63,701 bases of DNA from Clostridium punense (GTDB taxonomy: Bacteria > Bacillota > Clostridia > Clostridiales > Clostridiaceae). The translations under genes and the position numbers were made by a program. Each line of letters starts with the position of its first letter. Position 1 is the first letter of the stretch. Location of the stretch: contig NZ_JAGGLL010000026.1 in the NCBI RefSeq assembly GCF_017874425.1, positions 1 to 63,701 on the forward strand, written 5' to 3'. The notes beneath the pieces are model-generated. The model ran no database searches and was not told the origin of the DNA. It worked only from the letters and a program-made list of their open reading frames with translations. Positions 44,384 through 53,404 of the stretch are shown one piece after another.

Positions 44384-46087
44384 CTATTTCTGCTTTTTTA
44401 GACACTCTTCAATTTCCTCTGGGCTAGACAAGTTTAAAACCTTCTCTACTATAATTTTGCAATGTTCATAATTTGAATTTCTGATTAAGTCTTTAACTTT
44501 GGGTATGGACCCAGCACTCATACTAAGTTCATCTATACCCATACCTATTAATATTTGTACAGCCCTTAAGTCTGAAGCCATTTCTCCACAGATTCCAACC
44601 CACTTGCCTTCCTTATGAGCATTATTAATTACTAATTTTACAAGCCTTAAAATTGCTGGATGAAGTGGATTATAAAGGTAGGACACATCTTCATTCATTC
44701 TATCTACAGCTATGGTATACTGAATCAAATCATTAGTTCCAATGCTAAAAAAGTCTACTTCTTTAGCCAATAAATCGGAAATTATTGCTGCTGAAGGAAT
44801 TTCAATCATTATTCCTATTTCAATACTTTCCCTGTAACCTATCCCTTGTTGACTAAGTTCCTGTTTAACTTCACGTAGAAGCTTTTTAACTTCTACTATC
44901 TCTTCAACACCTGAAACCATAGGAAACATTATTTTTAGATTACCATAAACAGAAGCTCTTAAAAGTGCCCTTAACTGAGTTTTAAATATATGCTTTTCCT
45001 TAAGGCATAACCTTAAAGCCCTGCATCCAAGAAAAGGATTTAACTCCTCTGTTAAAGGAAGATAATTAAGTTTCTTGTCCCCACCAATATCCAAGGTTCT
45101 TATAATAACTCCTTTACCCCTCATATTTTCCAAAACCTCTTTATAGGAATTAAACTGTTCCTCTTCACTTGGTAGTTTATCTTTATCCATATAAAGAAAT
45201 TCTGTTCTAAAAAGCCCTATGCCTTGTGCCCCCTGCATTAAAGCAAGCCTTGCATCTTCAGGGCTTCCAATATTCCCAGCTAGTTCTATCCCTTTACCAT
45301 CTAAAGTTATAGCTGGTTCATTAACTAAAGCCATAAGCTGGTTTTTTTCTTCTTGTTGACTTTGTTGAAAGTTTTTAAACTTTAGTAAAGTTTCTTCCTG
45401 TGGATTAATTATTATCTCCCCATCATCCCCATTGAGTATAATCAAATCGCCTTGTTTAATTTCCTCCATATAAGTTCCTAAACCAACTACTGCTGGAATA
45501 CCTAGAGTTCTAGCCATAATTGCAGAGTGAGAGGTTCTTCCTCCAATCCCTGTAACAAAACCTAAAACCTTTTCCTTATTTAGTTGTGCTGTATCTGAAG
45601 GAGTTAAATCCTTTTTTACAATTATGCTTTGATCTTTTATGTCTCCTACAGCTAAGGTTTTAACTCCTAAAAGAAGGTTCATTAGCCTTCCTCCCACATC
45701 CTTAACATCCCCTGCTCTCTCCATCATATATTCAATACCCATATCTTCAAATACGGAAACAAACATAGTAATGGTTTCTTCCAATGCAAACTCTGAATTA
45801 ACTCCTTCAGAATTAATCTTCATCTCAACTGTTCCAAGAAACTCTGGATCTTGAAGAATTAAAAGATGAGCTTCAAATATTTCTGTCTCCTCAGCTCCAA
45901 GGGTTTTACTTGCAACTTCTATTATATTTTTAATTTCTTCCTCAGCCTTTTTTACGCACCGTCTAAATCTTTCTATTTCAAAAGCTTTATCTTCAATCCT
46001 TTTCTTCTCAACTTTAAGCGCATGCTCACTTACTATAAAGGCTTTTCCAATGGCTATTCCACCAGATGCCCCAATGCCCTTAATCAA
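44384..46087 (-). CDS. ptsI: PTS enzyme I (phosphoenolpyruvate-protein phosphotransferase)
   Basis: A 567-residue enzyme I. The active-site His is in GGRTSHSAIMARTLGIPAVVG. The PEP-binding barrel has GIGLFRTEFLYM, GGDKKLNYLP and the Mg/catalytic-cysteine GICGEMASD. It phosphorylates HPr from PEP. The frame opens with a GTG at 46096, but the TTG at 46087, with AGGTG six bases upstream, gives the normal N-terminus LIKGIGASGG. This start overlaps the nagB stop, so it is coupled to nagB. Having the general PTS enzyme in a sugar-specific cluster is unusual. Confidence 0.95.
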   Translation of the reverse strand: MIKGIGASGGIAIGKAFIVSEHALKVEKKRIEDKAFEIERFRRCVKKAEEEIKNIIEVASKTLGAEETEIFEAHLLILQDPEFLGTVEMKINSEGVNSEFALEETITMFVSVFEDMGIEYMMERAGDVKDVGGRLMNLLLGVKTLAVGDIKDQSIIVKKDLTPSDTAQLNKEKVLGFVTGIGGRTSHSAIMARTLGIPAVVGLGTYMEEIKQGDLIILNGDDGEIIINPQEETLLKFKNFQQSQQEEKNQLMALVNEPAITLDGKGIELAGNIGSPEDARLALMQGAQGIGLFRTEFLYMDKDKLPSEEEQFNSYKEVLENMRGKGVIIRTLDIGGDKKLNYLPLTEELNPFLGCRALRLCLKEKHIFKTQLRALLRASVYGNLKIMFPMVSGVEEIVEVKKLLREVKQELSQQGIGYRESIEIGIMIEIPSAAIISDLLAKEVDFFSIGTNDLIQYTIAVDRMNEDVSYLYNPLHPAILRLVKLVINNAHKEGKWVGICGEMASDLRAVQILIGMGIDELSMSAGSIPKVKDLIRNSNYEHCKIIVEKVLNLSSPEEIEECLKKQK

Positions 46088-46808
46088 ATTTATCACCTGC
46101 TTCCTTATCCACGATTAAAGTCACATCAGGATGAAGCTGTAAAATTGAGGCTGGTAGCTCTGGAGTTATTGGTCCATTTATCATTCTTTCAATAACCTGA
46201 GCTTTCTCACTTCCTGCTGCAAGAAGAAGAATTTTTTTTGAATGCATTATAGTTTTTATCCCCATGCTAATAGCACTTCTTGGAACTTCTTCTATGGAGC
46301 TAAAAAACCTTGAGTTTGCTTCTATAGTTTCCTCATCAAGGTTCACTAGGTGAGTTATTGCTTCAAATTTCACATCTGGCTCATTAAAACCAATATGACC
46401 ATTTATTCCTATGCCAAGCAGCTGCATATGAATTCCTCCAGCTTTTCGAATTTTATCTTCATAGGCTCTGCATTCTTCATCAATGTCTTTGGCTGTTCCA
46501 TCTGGAATATTCACATTTTCTAAATCTATATCAATATGTTTAAATAAATTTTCCATCATATAATAATGATAACTTTGAAGGTTTCTTTTATCTAAACCAT
46601 AGTATTCATCTAAGTTGAAGGTTTTTACTTCCTTGAAGCTAAATTTTCCTTGTTTATATAAGTTCACAAGCTCCTTATAAAAACCCATGGGGGTTCCACC
46701 TGTAGCAAGGCCTAGGACACTATCTGGCTTTAATATTATTTGGCTTGCCATCATATCTGCAGCAGTTTTACTCATTTCCTTATAATCTTCAGCTACTATA
46801 ATTCTCAT
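46080..46808 (-). CDS. nagB: Glucosamine-6-phosphate deaminase NagB
   Basis: A 242-residue enzyme converting glucosamine-6-P to fructose-6-P and ammonia. Family motifs are visible: GLATGGTPMGFYKEL, FNLDEYYGL, GIGINGHIGFNEP and AISMGIKTIMHSKKILLLAAG. Length is normal. It is translationally coupled to ptsI (8-base overlap). It is separated from nagA by 385 bases that hold the MITE-like element and a palindromic repeat. Confidence 0.96.
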   Translation of the reverse strand: MRIIVAEDYKEMSKTAADMMASQIILKPDSVLGLATGGTPMGFYKELVNLYKQGKFSFKEVKTFNLDEYYGLDKRNLQSYHYYMMENLFKHIDIDLENVNIPDGTAKDIDEECRAYEDKIRKAGGIHMQLLGIGINGHIGFNEPDVKFEAITHLVNLDEETIEANSRFFSSIEEVPRSAISMGIKTIMHSKKILLLAAGSEKAQVIERMINGPITPELPASILQLHPDVTLIVDKEAGDKFD

Positions 46809-46861
46809 TTTTCATACCACCTGTCTTCTTCATTGATATTTCACTAAAAGTCCCTATATAA

Positions 46862-47053
46862 GGCATTTTCAAAAAATAAATAAGTCAGTATGTTTGTCTA
46901 TTTTTAGTTATACTGCGTCAACAGAACCCTTAGATAGCGCTACTATCTGCGGAACCTGTTTCCTTGCCGCACAAGCTTGCTTGTGAACATAAGCCTGCTT
47001 ATGAACTAAAAATATCCTTCACATCTTTGACTTGTTATTTATTTTCAAATGCC
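46862..47053. mobile_element. 192-bp MITE-like palindromic element
   Basis: Terminal inverted repeats of about 24 bp (GGCATTTTCAAAAAATAAAT at the left and, inverted, GGCATTTGAAAATAAATAAC at the right) enclose a second pair (TATTTTTAGTT and AACTAAAAATA) and several small hairpins: AGATAG/CTATCT, GGAAAC/GGTTCC-like, CAAGC/GCTTG and ATAAGC/GCTTAT. The last two lie in a 17-bp tandem repeat (AAGCTTGCTTGTGAAC, AAGCCTGCTTATGAAC). There is no ORF. TAA flanks both ends, a possible target duplication. It separates nagB from nagA. Confidence 0.65.
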
Positions 47054-47124
47054 TAATGGAATAAAGAAAATGAATGTATACATTTTCCACATAGGGTTCC
47101 ATGATGGAATTTCAACTTAATTAT

Positions 47125-47187
47125 CTTCACAACCCCTTAGATGAACCAAGTTAGGACTCATTCATAAGTTAAATTAACTATGGTTCC
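47125..47187 (+). repeat. Palindromic intergenic repeat, copy C
   Basis: CTTCACAACCCCTTAGATG, then GAACCAAGTTAGG, TTCATAAGTTAA and TTAACTATGGTTCC. The outer arms GAACCA/TGGTTC pair. It ends seven bases before the nagA stop codon. Confidence 0.75.
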
Positions 47188-47193
47188 ATATAA

Positions 47194-48417
47194 TTAGGCT
47201 TCTTCAAATTGAAGTACCTGTCCTCCAACTATTGTTTTATTTACTTGAAAACCCTCATCAAAAATTATAATATCGCTATGTTTTCCTACTTCTAAACTGC
47301 CTTTATACTTATCTAGTCCAATAACTCTAGCAGGATTTAAAGCCGCCATATTAACTGCTTCATATATTTCAATGTTACTGTGTTTATAAAAATTTTTAAC
47401 TGCTTCATTCAAGGTGAGAATGCTACCTGCTAAAGTACCATCATTAAGTCTAGCAGAGCCTTCTTTAACTAAAACTTCCTGACCGCCAAGGTCATATATT
47501 CCTTCTTTCATGCATCCTGCTCTCATAGAATCAGTAATAAGTACCAATTTATCAGTTCCTTTAACTTTATTTAAAACTTCATAAATCCCTGGGTGCACAT
47601 GAACGGTATCTGCAATAAGTTCACAGGTTATATTGCTTTTAAAAACTGCTCCAACAACTCCAGGTTCTCTATGATTTAGTGGTGTCATAGCATTAAAAAC
47701 ATGGGTGGAGTGACTTATTCCCATTTTAATGCTTTCCATTGCTTCTTCGAAGGTAGCATTACTATGTCCCATGGAAAGCACAATTTCTTTATGATTTTTC
47801 ATTTTACTAAGAAAGTTATGATTTTCATCCTTTTCTGGGGCAATGGTGATGATTTTTATAATATCTACATAATCTTTTATAAACTGAAAATCTGGTGCTA
47901 TAATGTGCTCTGGATTTTGCGCTCCCTTATACTTTTTATTTATAAAAGGGCCTTCCATATGACAACCTAGCACTGCCGCTCCTTCTAACTTGGATTCCAT
48001 GGCTATTCTTATGACCTTAAAAGCATTATAAATATGCTCCTTATCCATAGTCATAGTAGTTGGTAAAAATCCTGTAACCCCATTCTTAGCTATAGTCTTA
48101 CTAATAACTTTAAGAGCCTCTAAATCCCCATCCATGGTGTCTTTACCACCTGAACCATGAATATGAATATCAATAAATCCTGGTCCAACATATTGTCCCT
48201 TTGCATCTATAATCTCTAGCTCCTCATATTGGCATGGTCTATGGTTATAACTCTCACCTTCCGCTAAAGAGCTAATGCCTTTAGAGCTGTTACTGTTAGA
48301 GTAATTAATCAATTCATCTTCATCAATTATGGCTACTATTTCTTTATCAAAAATTATAGCCATATTTTTAAGAACTTCTTTTTCAGTTATAATTTTTCCA
48401 TTTATTATTGCTTTCAT
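47194..48417 (-). CDS. nagA: N-acetylglucosamine-6-phosphate deacetylase NagA
   Basis: A 407-residue amidohydrolase that removes acetate from GlcNAc-6-P. Metal motif GFIDIHIHGSGG, then GCHMEGPFIN, MGHSNATFEEA, THVFNAMTPLNHREPG and ITDSMRAG are all present. The frame opens at 48480; the ATG at 48417 with AAAGGTG six bases upstream is preferred. NagA feeds NagB and is part of the amino-sugar cluster. Confidence 0.96.
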   Translation of the reverse strand: MKAIINGKIITEKEVLKNMAIIFDKEIVAIIDEDELINYSNSNSSKGISSLAEGESYNHRPCQYEELEIIDAKGQYVGPGFIDIHIHGSGGKDTMDGDLEALKVISKTIAKNGVTGFLPTTMTMDKEHIYNAFKVIRIAMESKLEGAAVLGCHMEGPFINKKYKGAQNPEHIIAPDFQFIKDYVDIIKIITIAPEKDENHNFLSKMKNHKEIVLSMGHSNATFEEAMESIKMGISHSTHVFNAMTPLNHREPGVVGAVFKSNITCELIADTVHVHPGIYEVLNKVKGTDKLVLITDSMRAGCMKEGIYDLGGQEVLVKEGSARLNDGTLAGSILTLNEAVKNFYKHSNIEIYEAVNMAALNPARVIGLDKYKGSLEVGKHSDIIIFDEGFQVNKTIVGGQVLQFEEA

Positions 48418-48680
48418 AAAATCACCTTTAGCCTTTACTTTAATATCATGAGGGAAAATATTTATAGTAACCCAAATCAAGAGATTACCTTATGCTCATA
48501 CTACTTTCTTTCCTAAAGCCTTTTCATGATAACCTCAATATATTTTCACAGTAAAAGCTTTTATTTCCCCCAATTTACAAACCTATTTTTATAAGTTTCC
48601 TTATACTAATTTTACCATATTACTCTATATAGCTTATGTGTTTTACTACAAAATTATGGTTATATTATTAACTGAAAATA

Positions 48681-49769
48681 TTAGTCTCTTTGAGCAAAGC
48701 TAAACTTTTCCCAGGGATCTACAAAATCTAAAAGAAATAACTCCTCTTTTATTATACTTCCTACCACATTAGTTTTGCCTGAGTTTTCCATATCCTTTAA
48801 TGCTATTTGAAGCTCTCCAGCATAATGGCCGTATAAGTTAGTATCAATAAGTATGTCTCCTTTTTTTATAGGTGGACAGTTAAAAGGAATGAATTCATGC
48901 CCCTTATATTTAACTCTGCTTTGAGTTGACCTTATCATATACTCAGATACATCTCCTCTATTAAAATGAAACTCTTCTAGCACTATTTTCCTCTCAATTT
49001 CTGGAATGTTATCCACAAGGTCTACTTCAAAGGTCAACAAGTTGGGATTTAAATTACCTAAAGACCTTAGTTCCTCTTCTGTTGGGAAACAGTTAGCTAT
49101 TATCACATCATCAATTAAGTTTGTGGCAAATAAATGTTTAGCTTGAACAGTTATAGGAAGATCTCTATGCTGTTCTAGGGTACATAGCCCTTCATTTACT
49201 GGCCACGGTCCAAAATCTCCATTATTTGAAGAAACAAAGGCTGCAGTTCTAATATTAAATTCTTTAAATTGTTTGCTACACTTTATAAAGTGTTCATAGC
49301 TAAGACCTGAGTATCTGTGAGGATAAAAGTTATGACACCCTAAAAGATTTTCTGTGTTTGGTTTATAACTCATTATGTTTTCTAAGTACCTTGTGCCATT
49401 GCTCATATTTATTTCTATTTTTAAATCATAAGGGTTAAAAGTCATTATGGACTCTTCGATACCACTAAAACCTAAGTCTAGTCTAATACCAAACACATGA
49501 AGATCCTTGAAAAAGCTTAAATCCTTGTAGCTTACCCCTAGATGAGAAAAAACCTCTGGGTTAACATCGGCAATAACCTCCATACCTAGTTTATTGGCTT
49601 CCTTAATGATTTCCTTAAAATCTTTAAGAATCTTTTCTTTATTTCCCTGTACTGATAACAAACAGGTAAACACCCTCGTGAACCCATACTTATGTGCTTG
49701 TTTTAAGTAAGCTAAATTTTCTTCTAAGCTACATTTTTCAGGGTATATGGAAACTCCTAACTTTCTCAT
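48681..49769 (-). CDS. mupG: MupG-like 6-phospho-glycosidase (DUF871, GH170)
   Basis: A 362-residue DUF871 protein with a TIM barrel and a C-terminal cyclophilin-like domain (from about 240). It starts MRKLGVSIYPEKCSLEENL and has FTCLLS, DVNPEVFSHLGVS, IRLDLGF, GCHNFYPHRYSGL and QHRDLP, typical of the family. Staphylococcus MupG splits MurNAc-6P-GlcNAc, formed by PTS import of a muropeptide disaccharide. Here it lies between nagA and a sugar kinase and close to a lactose-family PTS, so cleavage of a phosphorylated GlcNAc disaccharide fits. No murQ etherase is in the window, so MurNAc is not certain as the other sugar. Confidence 0.88.
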   Translation of the reverse strand: MRKLGVSIYPEKCSLEENLAYLKQAHKYGFTRVFTCLLSVQGNKEKILKDFKEIIKEANKLGMEVIADVNPEVFSHLGVSYKDLSFFKDLHVFGIRLDLGFSGIEESIMTFNPYDLKIEINMSNGTRYLENIMSYKPNTENLLGCHNFYPHRYSGLSYEHFIKCSKQFKEFNIRTAAFVSSNNGDFGPWPVNEGLCTLEQHRDLPITVQAKHLFATNLIDDVIIANCFPTEEELRSLGNLNPNLLTFEVDLVDNIPEIERKIVLEEFHFNRGDVSEYMIRSTQSRVKYKGHEFIPFNCPPIKKGDILIDTNLYGHYAGELQIALKDMENSGKTNVVGSIIKEELFLLDFVDPWEKFSFAQRD

Positions 49770-49791
49770 GCAACTACCTCCAATACTATGT

Positions 49792-49850
49792 GGAACCTAC
49801 ATTAACTTTTAAATAACCCCTTACTCTACCTTGGTCCCTTAAGGCTTTTA
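49792..49850 (-). repeat. Palindromic intergenic repeat, copy D
   Basis: On the minus strand it reads TAAAAGCCTTAAGGGACC, AAGGTAGAGTAA, then AAAAGTTAATGTAGGTTCC. It fills the gap between the kinase stop and the mupG start. Confidence 0.7.
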
Positions 49851-49869
49851 CAGCAACAATGTAGTATAT

Positions 49870-50790
49870 TTATACTGTCAAATTCACTAACTCCTTCAAT
49901 GCCATATAATATGAACCTAAGGTTGGGGATACCTCTTCATTAACTATTGTAAACTCACCTATTCTTTCTTTTAGAGTATTTTCAAATTCCTCTCTTACCA
50001 TAGAAACCTTTGTTAAAATGCTCCCTTTAATTCCAATGGCTACATGCCCTTTGAAATCAAGGCTTTCATACACAATTAAAGTGGTTTTAGCTAATTCTCT
50101 ACCGCCTCTTTTAAGTATCTCAATAGCCTCACTATCTCCCTGTTGTGCCAAGCTAACTACCACTGGCACCAAGGCTGCGATTTCTCTTTTCGTTTGATTA
50201 TAGACAAAATTTATTATGTCCTTTCTATTATCCACCCTCATTGCTCTTAACAATTCCTTTGAAAGATTACTTACTTTTTTATCCATATCCTCATCTAAAG
50301 CCATAAGTTTTAAGGCTTCTATAGCAATAAAATAGCCACTGCCTTCATCTCCAAGAAGATGCCCCCATCCTCCTGCAGTTTTTATTTTTCCTTGACTTAC
50401 TCCATAACTTATAGAGCCTGTTCCTGAAATGGTGAGAATTCCATCTTCTCCTTTTAATAAAGCAGCAATTGCTATTACTGCATCATTAACTACCTTAACT
50501 TTTACTCCATATTTATCACTTAAAGCCCTTGTAACAAAACTATTAACTTCTTCGCTTTCTCCTCCAGCTATCCCTAAATATATTGCCAAACAATTATTGT
50601 TTTCTAGAGAGTTAGCAATCTTTAAGTTACATTCATCAATGGCAGTAATTATATTTTTAATTGCTTCGTTTTTATCCATAAGAACATTGCTAAACCCAGT
50701 TAATGCTCTGCATAGCTGCTGACCCTCTAAGGTATAAGCTATAGCTTCTGTTTTTGTGCCTCCACCATCTATGCCTATAATATAACTCAT
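49870..50790 (-). CDS. BadF/BadG-family amino-sugar kinase (NagK/MurK-like)
   Basis: A 306-residue ASKHA-fold ATPase. Phosphate-1 motif IGIDGGGTKTEAIAY, the phosphate-2/adenosine parts GEDGILTISGTGSISYG and GWGHLLGDEGSGYFI, as in GlcNAc kinases. The related MurK of Clostridium acetobutylicum phosphorylates both GlcNAc and MurNAc. Placed between mupG and a PTS operon, it would rescue the unphosphorylated sugar released by MupG for NagA. The ATG at 50790 (AGGTG upstream) is preferred to the GTG at 50799. Confidence 0.9.
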   Translation of the reverse strand: MSYIIGIDGGGTKTEAIAYTLEGQQLCRALTGFSNVLMDKNEAIKNIITAIDECNLKIANSLENNNCLAIYLGIAGGESEEVNSFVTRALSDKYGVKVKVVNDAVIAIAALLKGEDGILTISGTGSISYGVSQGKIKTAGGWGHLLGDEGSGYFIAIEALKLMALDEDMDKKVSNLSKELLRAMRVDNRKDIINFVYNQTKREIAALVPVVVSLAQQGDSEAIEILKRGGRELAKTTLIVYESLDFKGHVAIGIKGSILTKVSMVREEFENTLKERIGEFTIVNEEVSPTLGSYYMALKELVNLTV

Positions 50791-50967
50791 TGAAATCACC
50801 TGCCTTATTATAAATAGTATTGTTTAAGTTTTTCCTAGTTCACCTTTTTAAAAATTTAATAGCATAATATACTCTCCCAAAGCTCTAATAAATAAAGATT
50901 TTTAAGTCAAGCTGAGTATGTGCTTCAAATCTATTCTAAGTATATTTTTTCTTTTTATTGTTTTGGT

Positions 50968-51005
50968 AAAAAACTCTAACAGTTTCCCGTTAGAGTTTTT
51001 GTTTT
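50968..51005 (-). terminator. Terminator after EIIC gene
   Basis: AAAAACTCTAAC pairs with GTTAGAGTTTTT around an eight-base loop; the minus strand ends in TTTTTTACC. It ends the PTS operon before the kinase gene. Confidence 0.9.
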
Positions 51006-51067
51006 ATCATGATTTATGAAGCCTTAGTTATATACTGGATTTACAGCTTTCACAAACATTATCTACT

Positions 51068-52360
51068 CTATGCATTAAGAGAATTTGAGTTGTTTTTAAA
51101 CTCTAGTTCTTTAGCATGCTTTTCAGCCACCATTACAAATGGCATATAGAATAAAATACCTATGCAAATGTTTACTAATTGAAGTGCTATACCCCAAACT
51201 GAACCAGTTGCTAAGAATCCACTTATAATTGGTGGCATTGTCCAGTGAACTATAGCTATAGTTTTGGGAACAAGACCTATATACATTGCACCATAACTTA
51301 CAATTGTTAGCACTACAGGTAAGAAAATAAATGGAATAACATAAATTGGGTTTAATACTAAAGGCATACCAAATAGTACTGGTTCGTTAATATTAAAGGC
51401 TGCAGGAGCTATTCCAAGCTTTGCCTTTGCTTTATTGTCTTCTCTCTTTCCTACTATAAGAATAGCTATTAAAAGACAAATTGAACTCCCTGCACCACCC
51501 ATATATACAAAAGTATCAAAGAAAGAGGAAGTTACTATATTTTGTGCTGCCTGGCCTGCTTGGAAAGCCTTAACGTTAGTTTCCATTAATGGTAAGAATA
51601 AAGCAGTTGTAATTGGTAAAAGTATATTTGTTCCATGAAGTCCAAAGAACCACAATAAATGAACTAAGAAAACTACTAATAATGCTACTGGTAAGCTGCT
51701 AGCAAGTCCCATTAGGGGCTCTTGAATCAACTTAAATATAAATTGATGTACATCTGGGATTCCAATTAAGTCAAGAACTATTTTAAATATACCAAAAATA
51801 GCTAAAACAATTAAAGAAGGAAGTAATGCTGCAAAGGATCTTCCAACTGCTGGTGGAACTCCATCTGGCATTTTTATTACTAACCTCTTATTTCCCATTA
51901 ACTTAACAAAAAGCTCAGTTGCCACAAGAGAAACAAATAGTGCAACGAATAGTCCCTGTGCTCCAAGGTATCCATAAGGAATAGCCCAATCCTTAGCAGA
52001 ACCAGCATAAAGCATTAATAGGGAACCAAAAGATACAACGCCTGCTGTAAGTCCATCTTTATCATAAGACTTAGCAAGATTGTAACTTATAGTAAATACT
52101 ACTAATAAAGACATAATTGCAAAAGTTCCATTCCATAAAGTTCCTCCAAGAGAATTCCACTTTTCTCCGAAGATACCCTTCATGAAGTCTGCCCACCCTG
52201 GTATTGGAAAATTGTTAAAAAGTACTGCTAATGAACCCACTAAGATTAAAGGCATAATAGCAACAAACCCATCACGTATAGCCACTAGGTGTCTTTGAGA
52301 ACCAACTTTACCTGCAAAAGGTACAAAATACTTTTCCAGAAATTCCATGATTCTTTTCAT
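51068..52360 (-). CDS. PTS lactose/cellobiose-family EIIC permease
   Basis: A 430-residue, roughly ten-helix permease of the Lac (CelB) family. Hallmarks include HLVAIRDGFVAIMPLILVGS near the N-terminus, the FNINEPVLFGMPLVLNP motif (about 325-342) which holds the substrate-binding Glu, and WFFGLHGTN. It takes up a beta-linked disaccharide and transfers phosphate from EIIB. Last gene of the EIIA-EIIB-EIIC operon. AGGGGGAATTATA precedes the ATG. Confidence 0.95.
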   Translation of the reverse strand: MKRIMEFLEKYFVPFAGKVGSQRHLVAIRDGFVAIMPLILVGSLAVLFNNFPIPGWADFMKGIFGEKWNSLGGTLWNGTFAIMSLLVVFTISYNLAKSYDKDGLTAGVVSFGSLLMLYAGSAKDWAIPYGYLGAQGLFVALFVSLVATELFVKLMGNKRLVIKMPDGVPPAVGRSFAALLPSLIVLAIFGIFKIVLDLIGIPDVHQFIFKLIQEPLMGLASSLPVALLVVFLVHLLWFFGLHGTNILLPITTALFLPLMETNVKAFQAGQAAQNIVTSSFFDTFVYMGGAGSSICLLIAILIVGKREDNKAKAKLGIAPAAFNINEPVLFGMPLVLNPIYVIPFIFLPVVLTIVSYGAMYIGLVPKTIAIVHWTMPPIISGFLATGSVWGIALQLVNICIGILFYMPFVMVAEKHAKELEFKNNSNSLNA

Positions 52361-52408
52361 TATAATTCCCCCTATAATAATTTATAAAATCTTTAGCCTA
52401 AAGCTAAA

Positions 52409-52720
52409 TCATTCCCCTTTTAAAAGAGTTAAGGCATGTTGTAAAACTTTCTCCCCATTCATTAATCCATAATCCATGCTGTTTATCACATCAACTTTTA
52501 TCCCCTTTGGTTCATAAGCGCTTTTGTACTTGCCTAGCAGAAATCTAACCTGTGGCCCAAGCAGTAGTACATCCGTATCTTCAATATGGTGTTTTAATTC
52601 TGCTTCCGCTACAGCTATTATCTTAGCTTCTATACTAAGTTTCTTAGCTGCTTCATTCATTTTCACCACTAAAAGACTTGTGGACATCCCCGCTCCACAT
52701 ACTAAAGTAATCCTTTTCAT
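52409..52720 (-). CDS. PTS lactose/cellobiose-family EIIB
   Basis: A 103-residue EIIB. The phosphorylated cysteine is Cys8 in TLVCGAGMSTSLLV. Family length and ending are normal. The AAGGAAGGAGGG ribosome site is strong. It is preceded by a 313-base gap from EIIA that contains its own sigma-54-type promoter and a five-copy repeat array, and is followed 48 bases later by EIIC. Confidence 0.95.
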   Translation of the reverse strand: MKRITLVCGAGMSTSLLVVKMNEAAKKLSIEAKIIAVAEAELKHHIEDTDVLLLGPQVRFLLGKYKSAYEPKGIKVDVINSMDYGLMNGEKVLQHALTLLKGE

Positions 52721-52850
52721 CTAATCCCTCCTTCCTTTAAGTTTTGCAGATAACAAATTACAACACTAATCTTATGAGGTTCATTCTAATTGTATTAATC
52801 CTTCACAAAATTAAATTCCAACTTGAATACCTTTACCTATAAATATTTAA

Positions 52851-52870
52851 TAGCAATTACTATGCCAAAA
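52851..52870 (-). promoter_or_regulatory. Sigma-54 (-24/-12) promoter of EIIB-EIIC
   Basis: On the minus strand TTGGCATAGTAATTGCTA: the GG (52866-52865) and GC (52854-52853) are exactly ten bases apart, as required for sigma-54. It lies about 130 bases before the EIIB ATG. The same sequence block recurs before EIIA (53405). Confidence 0.8.
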
Positions 52871-52945
52871 CACTAAAATAAAATATCTTTTATTTTATTA
52901 CTCAGCACCCTTGCGAATTTCACTGAATAGTCTTAAAATTCATTT

Positions 52946-53035
52946 TAGTGTTTTACTTTTTATCTAGTGTTTTGTTTCATTTTTAGTGTTTTATTTTTAA
53001 AGCTAGTGTTTCAGTTTCTTTTTTATTAGTGTTTT
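52946..53035. promoter_or_regulatory. Five direct repeats TAGTGTTTT: candidate enhancer (UAS)
   Basis: Copies start at 52946, 52965, 52984, 53004 (last base C) and 53027, giving spacings of 19, 19, 20 and 23 bases, close to two helical turns. An inverted copy, AAAACACTA, abuts the -24 box at 52867. The array begins about 80 bases upstream of the sigma-54 promoter on the minus strand, where enhancer-binding activators normally sit. The last copy overlaps the EIIA stop codon. Confidence 0.6.
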
Positions 53036-53345
53036 ACTGTTTTGAAATTCTTTCATACATATCAATAAATTCCTGAGCTAAGTCCTTCACAGTTATAGCA
53101 TTCATTAAATGGTCCTGTGCGTGAACCATGATTAAACTCACCTCTACTACATTTCCTGAAGCCTCATTTTGAATAAGCTTCGTCTGTGATATATGTGCCT
53201 TAGCCAACTCCTCATTAGCTTTTCCCAATACTTCTCTTGCCTCTTCAAATTTGTTAACCTTAGCAAGCTGAATTGCCTCCATTGAATAACTTCTGGCATT
53301 TCCTCCATTAACAATAATTTGCAGCATTATTTCCTGATAATCCAT
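53034..53345 (-). CDS. PTS lactose/cellobiose-family EIIA
   Basis: A 103-residue EIIA. It starts MDYQEIMLQIIVNGGNARSY, has the expected helical trimer-type sequence, and the phosphorylated His is in MVHAQDHLM. The open frame extends to 53390, but GGAGAGG lies nine bases before the ATG at 53345 and gives the usual family N-terminus. Its own sigma-54-type promoter lies 60 bases upstream. Confidence 0.95.
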   Translation of the reverse strand: MDYQEIMLQIIVNGGNARSYSMEAIQLAKVNKFEEAREVLGKANEELAKAHISQTKLIQNEASGNVVEVSLIMVHAQDHLMNAITVKDLAQEFIDMYERISKQ

Positions 53346-53404
53346 GTCCATCATCCTCTCCAAAGTGTTTATTAACGCTATTTCTTTCAATCTATATTAA
53401 TTAT

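Noticed and set aside
52946-53035. CRISPR-like spacing of TAGTGTTTT repeats
   Set aside because: Repeats are only 9 bp, spacers about 10 bp, and no cas genes are present; they fit activator sites instead.
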